A DNA stretch of 7,318 bases, taken from contig JAFWPT010000299.1 in the NCBI GenBank assembly GCA_017509375.1, forward strand, positions 1-7,318, read 5' to 3'. The DNA comes from Bacteroidales bacterium (lineage in GTDB: Bacteria; Bacteroidota; Bacteroidia; Bacteroidales; UBA932). The translations under genes and the position numbers were made by a program. Positions 4,538 to 7,318 of the stretch are shown here, piece by piece; within the stretch, counting starts at the first letter, position 1; every line of letters begins with the position of its first letter. The notes under the pieces are model-generated. The model made no database searches. It was not told where the DNA came from and was given only the letters and a program-made list of their open reading frames with translations.

Positions 4538-6907
4538 TCAGAAGATAAAATCGATCACATCATCGATTGTCTTGACGTAGTGGAAGGTCAGGCCATGGAC
4601 ATAAATCTCCTTGATGTCCTCCACATCCTTACGGTTATCCTCCGAAATCACTATCGTATGCACACCTGCACGCTTAGCCGCAAGAATCTTCTCTTTGATA
4701 CCGCCAACCGGAAGCACACGGCCGCGCAAAGTCATCTCGCCGGTCATGGCAATTCCTTTGCGGACAGCTTTTCCGCGCAGGGCGGAAACCATTGAACTTA
4801 CCATCGTAATACCTGCAGAAGGGCCGTCTTTCGGGGTCGCACCTTCCGGGACGTGCACGTGGATATCCTTCTCAGAAAAAGACTTGGAATCCATGTTGGC
4901 CATATACGGATGCGCCTTTATATACTGATAAGCGATGGTAGCGGACTCCTTCATCACGTCTCCCAGATTGCCCGTCATGGTCATTACGCCCTTGCCGTTG
5001 CTCACGGAACTCTCCACGAAGAGAATCTCTCCGCCCATCTGGGTCCAGGCAAGACCGGTAACCACACCGGGAGCTTCGTTGCCCTTCTGTAGATCATGGA
5101 AATTGGTCGGCAAACCCAGGTACTCTTTCAGGTGCTCCGGCTTTATGGTCGCTGGATACTCCTCGCCCAGAGCAATCTTCTTCGCCGTCACACGGGCTAT
5201 CTTGGCAATCTGTTTCTCCAGGCCACGGACGCCACTCTCATGGGTATATTTGTCAATGATTTCCTTAATGCCTGCAGCGCTGATTTTGAGCGTCTTGCTG
5301 TCTATGCCGTGCTCCCGCAGCTGCTTGGGCAGCAAGAAACGCCTGGCAATTTCCGCCTTCTCCTCAGCCAGATATCCGGAAACATTAATAAGCTCCATAC
5401 GGTCCAGCAAGGCAGGTTGCACAGGTGACAAACTGTTGGCTGTCGTAATGAACATCACATTGCTCAAATCGTAGTCCAGGTCCAGATAGTTATCATGGAA
5501 AGTGGAATTCTGCTCAGGGTCGAGAGCCTCCAGCAGAGCGGAAGACGGGTCGCCCTTGAAGTCAGAGCCAAGTTTGTCTATTTCATCCAGCACAATTACC
5601 GGATTGGAAGTGCCGGCACGGGCAATACCGTTCAAGATACGGCCCGGAAGTGCCCCTACATAGGTTTTACGGTGCCCCCTTATTTCCGCCTCATCGTGCA
5701 TTCCGCCAAGGGAGATTCTCACGTATTTGCGCCCCAGCGAACGGGCTATGGACTTGCCAAGGGAGGTCTTTCCAACTCCCGGAGGCCCGTACAGGCAAAG
5801 AATGGGAGATTTCATATTGCCTTTCAGCTTCAGCACTGCCAGGTACTCGATGATACGGTCCTTCACCGTATCCAGGCCATAATGGTCCTCGTCCAGCACC
5901 TCCTGGGCATGCTTCAGGTCCAGGTTATCCTCGCTCATCTCCCCCCAGGGCAGCTGGAGCATGAACTCCAGGTAATTGTACTGCACGCTGTAATCAGGAG
6001 AATTGGGATTGTATTTCTCCAGCTTAGCCAACTCTTTTTCGAAAGCTTTTGCAATTTCCTCCGGCCACTTCTTACCGGCAGCCCTCTCCCGGAACTTGTC
6101 AAAATCTTCCTGCTCATCCATGCCAAGTTCCTCCTGGATGGTGCGAAGCTGGCTGTTAAGGTAAAATTCGCGCTGCTGCTGGTCAATTTCGCTTTTGACC
6201 TTTGCATTGATATCCTGCTTCAGCTTCATCAACTGCAGTTGAACGTCCAGTATAGAAAGAAGCTTCATCGCTCGCATCTTGATGTCGTCGAAAGAAAGCA
6301 ACTCCATCTTGTCCTTGAAATTCTCCACCTCCACGGTGGTAGCAGTGAAATTCACCATGAATTCGAAATTATCCACTGCCTTTATCGCGCCTATAGACTC
6401 ACGGGAAGACATATTGGAAGCACGCAGAACCTGGATAGCCTTGTCTTTCAAAGCTTCGGAAAGAGCTTTTACATCGGTGCTGTTGTTGTCCGCGCCACGG
6501 TCCCGGCGATAGAGCACACGAGCCGTGATATACGGGTCTACGTTTACGATTACATCTATTTCAATGCGCCGGAAAGCCTGCAGTATAGCCGTAATAGTGC
6601 CATCGGGCATTTCCAGAGTCTTGAGTATCTTGCACACAGTGCCATACTGATACAGGTCCTCAGCACCGGGATCCTCCACGGAAACCTCCATCTGCGGCAC
6701 GGCTCCTATGAACAAATCGTGCTCTTCGGCATGCTGGATCAGCCTCACCGACTTTTCCCTGCCTATTGTTACAGGATAAACCGTCCCGGGGAACAATGCC
6801 GTACCCCTGAGGGCCAGGATAGGGAGGACGTCAGGAAGTTCATTTTCATTCAGCCTGAAGGGTACTTCGCCCTGCACGACCGGAATAATATTGATATCTT
6901 GCTTCAT
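4538..6907 (-). CDS. lon: ATP-dependent protease Lon
   Basis: Lon is a cytosolic homohexameric AAA+ serine protease that unfolds and degrades misfolded and selected regulatory proteins. The 789-residue length fits bacterial LonA (E. coli 784). Order: N-terminal substrate-binding domain (about 25-225, starting [12 protein letters not shown]), coiled-coil/helical linker (225-345), AAA+ module (about 346-600) and protease domain (605-789). Visible motifs are Walker A GPPGVGKT (374-381), Walker B VIVLDEID (437-444), sensor-1 N491, an arginine at 503 in the position of the arginine finger, and the Ser-Lys dyad S697 in DGPSAG and K740 in GGIKEK. All catalytic residues are intact, so the enzyme should be active. 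The start [10 protein letters not shown] at 6907 is preceded by a leader of about 77 nt from the -7 box at 6990-6997. That leader has GTCCCC repeats and an inverted repeat. The gene is convergent with the transposase and divergent from HU. Confidence 0.97.
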   Translation of the reverse strand: MKQDINIIPVVQGEVPFRLNENELPDVLPILALRGTALFPGTVYPVTIGREKSVRLIQHAEEHDLFIGAVPQMEVSVEDPGAEDLYQYGTVCKILKTLEMPDGTITAILQAFRRIEIDVIVNVDPYITARVLYRRDRGADNNSTDVKALSEALKDKAIQVLRASNMSSRESIGAIKAVDNFEFMVNFTATTVEVENFKDKMELLSFDDIKMRAMKLLSILDVQLQLMKLKQDINAKVKSEIDQQQREFYLNSQLRTIQEELGMDEQEDFDKFRERAAGKKWPEEIAKAFEKELAKLEKYNPNSPDYSVQYNYLEFMLQLPWGEMSEDNLDLKHAQEVLDEDHYGLDTVKDRIIEYLAVLKLKGNMKSPILCLYGPPGVGKTSLGKSIARSLGRKYVRISLGGMHDEAEIRGHRKTYVGALPGRILNGIARAGTSNPVIVLDEIDKLGSDFKGDPSSALLEALDPEQNSTFHDNYLDLDYDLSNVMFITTANSLSPVQPALLDRMELINVSGYLAEEKAEIARRFLLPKQLREHGIDSKTLKISAAGIKEIIDKYTHESGVRGLEKQIAKIARVTAKKIALGEEYPATIKPEHLKEYLGLPTNFHDLQKGNEAPGVVTGLAWTQMGGEILFVESSVSNGKGVMTMTGNLGDVMKESATIAYQYIKAHPYMANMDSKSFSEKDIHVHVPEGATPKDGPSAGITMVSSMVSALRGKAVRKGIAMTGEMTLRGRVLPVGGIKEKILAAKRAGVHTIVISEDNRKDVEDIKEIYVHGLTFHYVKTIDDVIDFIF

Positions 6908-6934
6908 AATTCTTCTGCCAAAATGTCAGTAAAA

Positions 6935-6963
6935 GGGGACAATTCTCCCCCGGGGACTAATTG
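6935..6963 (-). promoter_or_regulatory. Repeats and inverted repeat in the lon leader
   Basis: On the plus strand GGGGAC occurs at 6935-6940 and 6952-6957 (17-nt period), each followed by AATT or TAATT. An imperfect inverted repeat spans 6940-6963, with CAATT/AATTG outer arms and CCCC/GGGG inner arms. It lies downstream of the predicted lon transcription start, so it would be in the leader RNA or act as an operator. No known heat-shock operator such as CIRCE is recognised here. Confidence 0.4.
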
Positions 6964-6989
6964 GTCAATCTCCGTGCCAAAGAAAAGCG

Positions 6990-6997
6990 CAAAAATA
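6990..6997 (-). promoter_or_regulatory. -7 element of the lon promoter
   Basis: On the minus strand this is TATTTTTG, a perfect TAnnTTTG. It predicts transcription from about 6984 and a leader near 77 nt. There is no TTTG at the usual -33 distance. It is almost adjacent to the -33 element of the divergent HU promoter. Confidence 0.5.
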
Positions 6998-6998
6998 T

Positions 6999-7029
6999 TT
7001 TGATTGTTGGAAATTTAACTCTATTTTTG
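6999..7029 (+). promoter_or_regulatory. HU gene promoter (-33 and -7)
   Basis: TTTG (6999-7002), a 19-nt spacer and TATTTTTG (7022-7029) give the full Bacteroidota consensus, the best promoter in the window and fitting for a highly expressed nucleoid protein. The transcript should start near 7034-7036, with an AT-rich leader of about 45 nt. Confidence 0.75.
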
Positions 7030-7078
7030 CGTTCCCAATTGATTGTAGGGAAGATAACAACCAAATTAATACTTAATT

Positions 7079-7318
7079 ATGACAAAGGCAGAAATCGTCA
7101 GTGAAGTTGCAAAAGCAACCGGCATTGAAAAAGTAACAGTTCAGACCGTTTTTGAAGCAGCAATGGAGTCCATCAAGGAGTCTATCGTCAAGGGGGAATC
7201 CGGATCCTCTTCCTCCCGGGAACGGAAAAGATCGGTGTCGGCGTCCCCTCGGTGGTGGATGTCAAGAAAGGTATCGTTTACGACACCCAGAACATCCCTT
7301 CGTGGGTGGAAGTCCCCC
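7079..7318 (+). CDS. HU-family DNA-binding protein, N-terminal part, disrupted
   Basis: HU proteins are small dimeric proteins that bend and compact DNA. From the ATG at 7079, residues 1-40 (MTKAEIVSEVAKATGIEKVT onward, ending ESIVKGE) match the two N-terminal dimerisation helices of Bacteroidales HU. After codon 40 (7198) the expected continuation (VYLRGFGSF, the start of the DNA-binding beta arms) is missing. The frame instead reads Ser/Arg-rich GSSSSRERKRS-like sequence, typical of an out-of-frame translation, and stays open to the window edge. The other frame there encodes part of a ROK protein. So about 50 C-terminal residues of HU are absent, by real deletion or by misassembly. The strong promoter at 6999-7029 suggests the gene was functional up to this point. 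Confidence 0.7.
   Translation, partial: MTKAEIVSEVAKATGIEKVTVQTVFEAAMESIKESIVKGESGSSSSRERKRSVSASPRWWMSRKVSFTTPRTSLRGWKSP
7198..7318 (+). pseudogene. ROK-family kinase/regulator fragment lacking its N-terminus
   Basis: In the frame of codons starting at 7198 the translation reads LPGTEKIGVGVPSVVDVKKG and continues IVYDTQNIPSWVEVP to the edge. This matches the segment of ROK (repressor, ORF, kinase) proteins after the N-terminal phosphate-binding domain, where IGxGVPGxVD and NIPSW precede the sugar-binding region. ROK proteins include glucokinases and transcription regulators; which this is cannot be told from 40 residues. The frame is open upstream only to 7156, where it hits a stop at 7153, and it has no start codon; about 60 N-terminal residues with the ATP-binding DIGGT motif are missing. 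It lies in a different frame from HU, so it is not a natural fusion. Confidence 0.6.

Noticed and set aside
5401..6660. GGTCC or GGACC pentamers inside lon as further REP-like sites
   Set aside because: They are isolated pentamers within conserved codons, do not form hairpins, and lack the CCGGTCC context found around the transposase.
5495..7003. A 502-codon plus-strand open frame antisense to lon
   Set aside because: It lies almost wholly opposite the conserved lon coding sequence, resembles no protein family, and is rich in His, Gln and Leu as expected from reading a coding strand backwards. It has no promoter or start context of its own.
7079..7318. A natural HU-ROK fusion protein
   Set aside because: The two parts are in different reading frames, and both lack core parts of their domains.

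Overview
The window looks like chromosomal DNA from a member of the order Bacteroidales (phylum Bacteroidota), probably gut-associated. The main evidence is a recurring upstream element matching the Bacteroidota -7 promoter consensus TAnnTTTG (perfect matches before the lipoprotein gene, ung, coaD, the ribbon-helix-helix gene, the transposase gene, lon and the HU gene). There are almost no Shine-Dalgarno sequences, and the protein sequences have a Bacteroidales flavour. The taxonomic call below order level is not supported by anything I can see.

Layout. Minus-strand block, 1-1711: the N-terminus of a lipoprotein (running off the left edge), a membrane zinc metallopeptidase of the YugP type, and uracil-DNA glycosylase (ung). 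Ung and the peptidase are 41 nt apart and are probably one transcript; the lipoprotein has its own promoter. Plus-strand block, 1752-3286: coaD (phosphopantetheine adenylyltransferase), an exported thioredoxin-fold protein and a small ribbon-helix-helix protein, packed with a 10-nt gap and a 23-nt overlap and closed by hairpins at 3274-3303 and 3331-3352. Then a REP-associated-tyrosine-transposase-like (RAYT, HUH/Y1) gene, 3500-4420, bracketed by palindromes built on the motif GGACC/GGTCC. Convergent to it is lon (4538-6907, minus), and divergent from lon is the start of an HU-family DNA-binding protein gene (7079).

The right end is abnormal. The HU reading frame stops looking like HU after about 40 residues, and from about 7198 a different frame encodes the interior of a ROK-family sugar kinase/regulator. 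Two genes appear to be joined with the end of one and the beginning of the other missing, which is either a real deletion or an assembly chimera at a contig end.

Most of the window is housekeeping: DNA repair (ung), coenzyme A synthesis (coaD), protein quality control (lon, YugP-like peptidase) and chromatin (HU). The part most likely to hold something little described is the transposase gene with its nested palindromes. These look like a Bacteroidota version of the REP/RAYT system, in which a domesticated single-copy transposase maintains or spreads short hairpin repeats. A second theme is how close the promoter -7 boxes lie to start codons (4 to 8 nt for ung, coaD and the ribbon-helix-helix gene), implying leaderless or nearly leaderless mRNAs.
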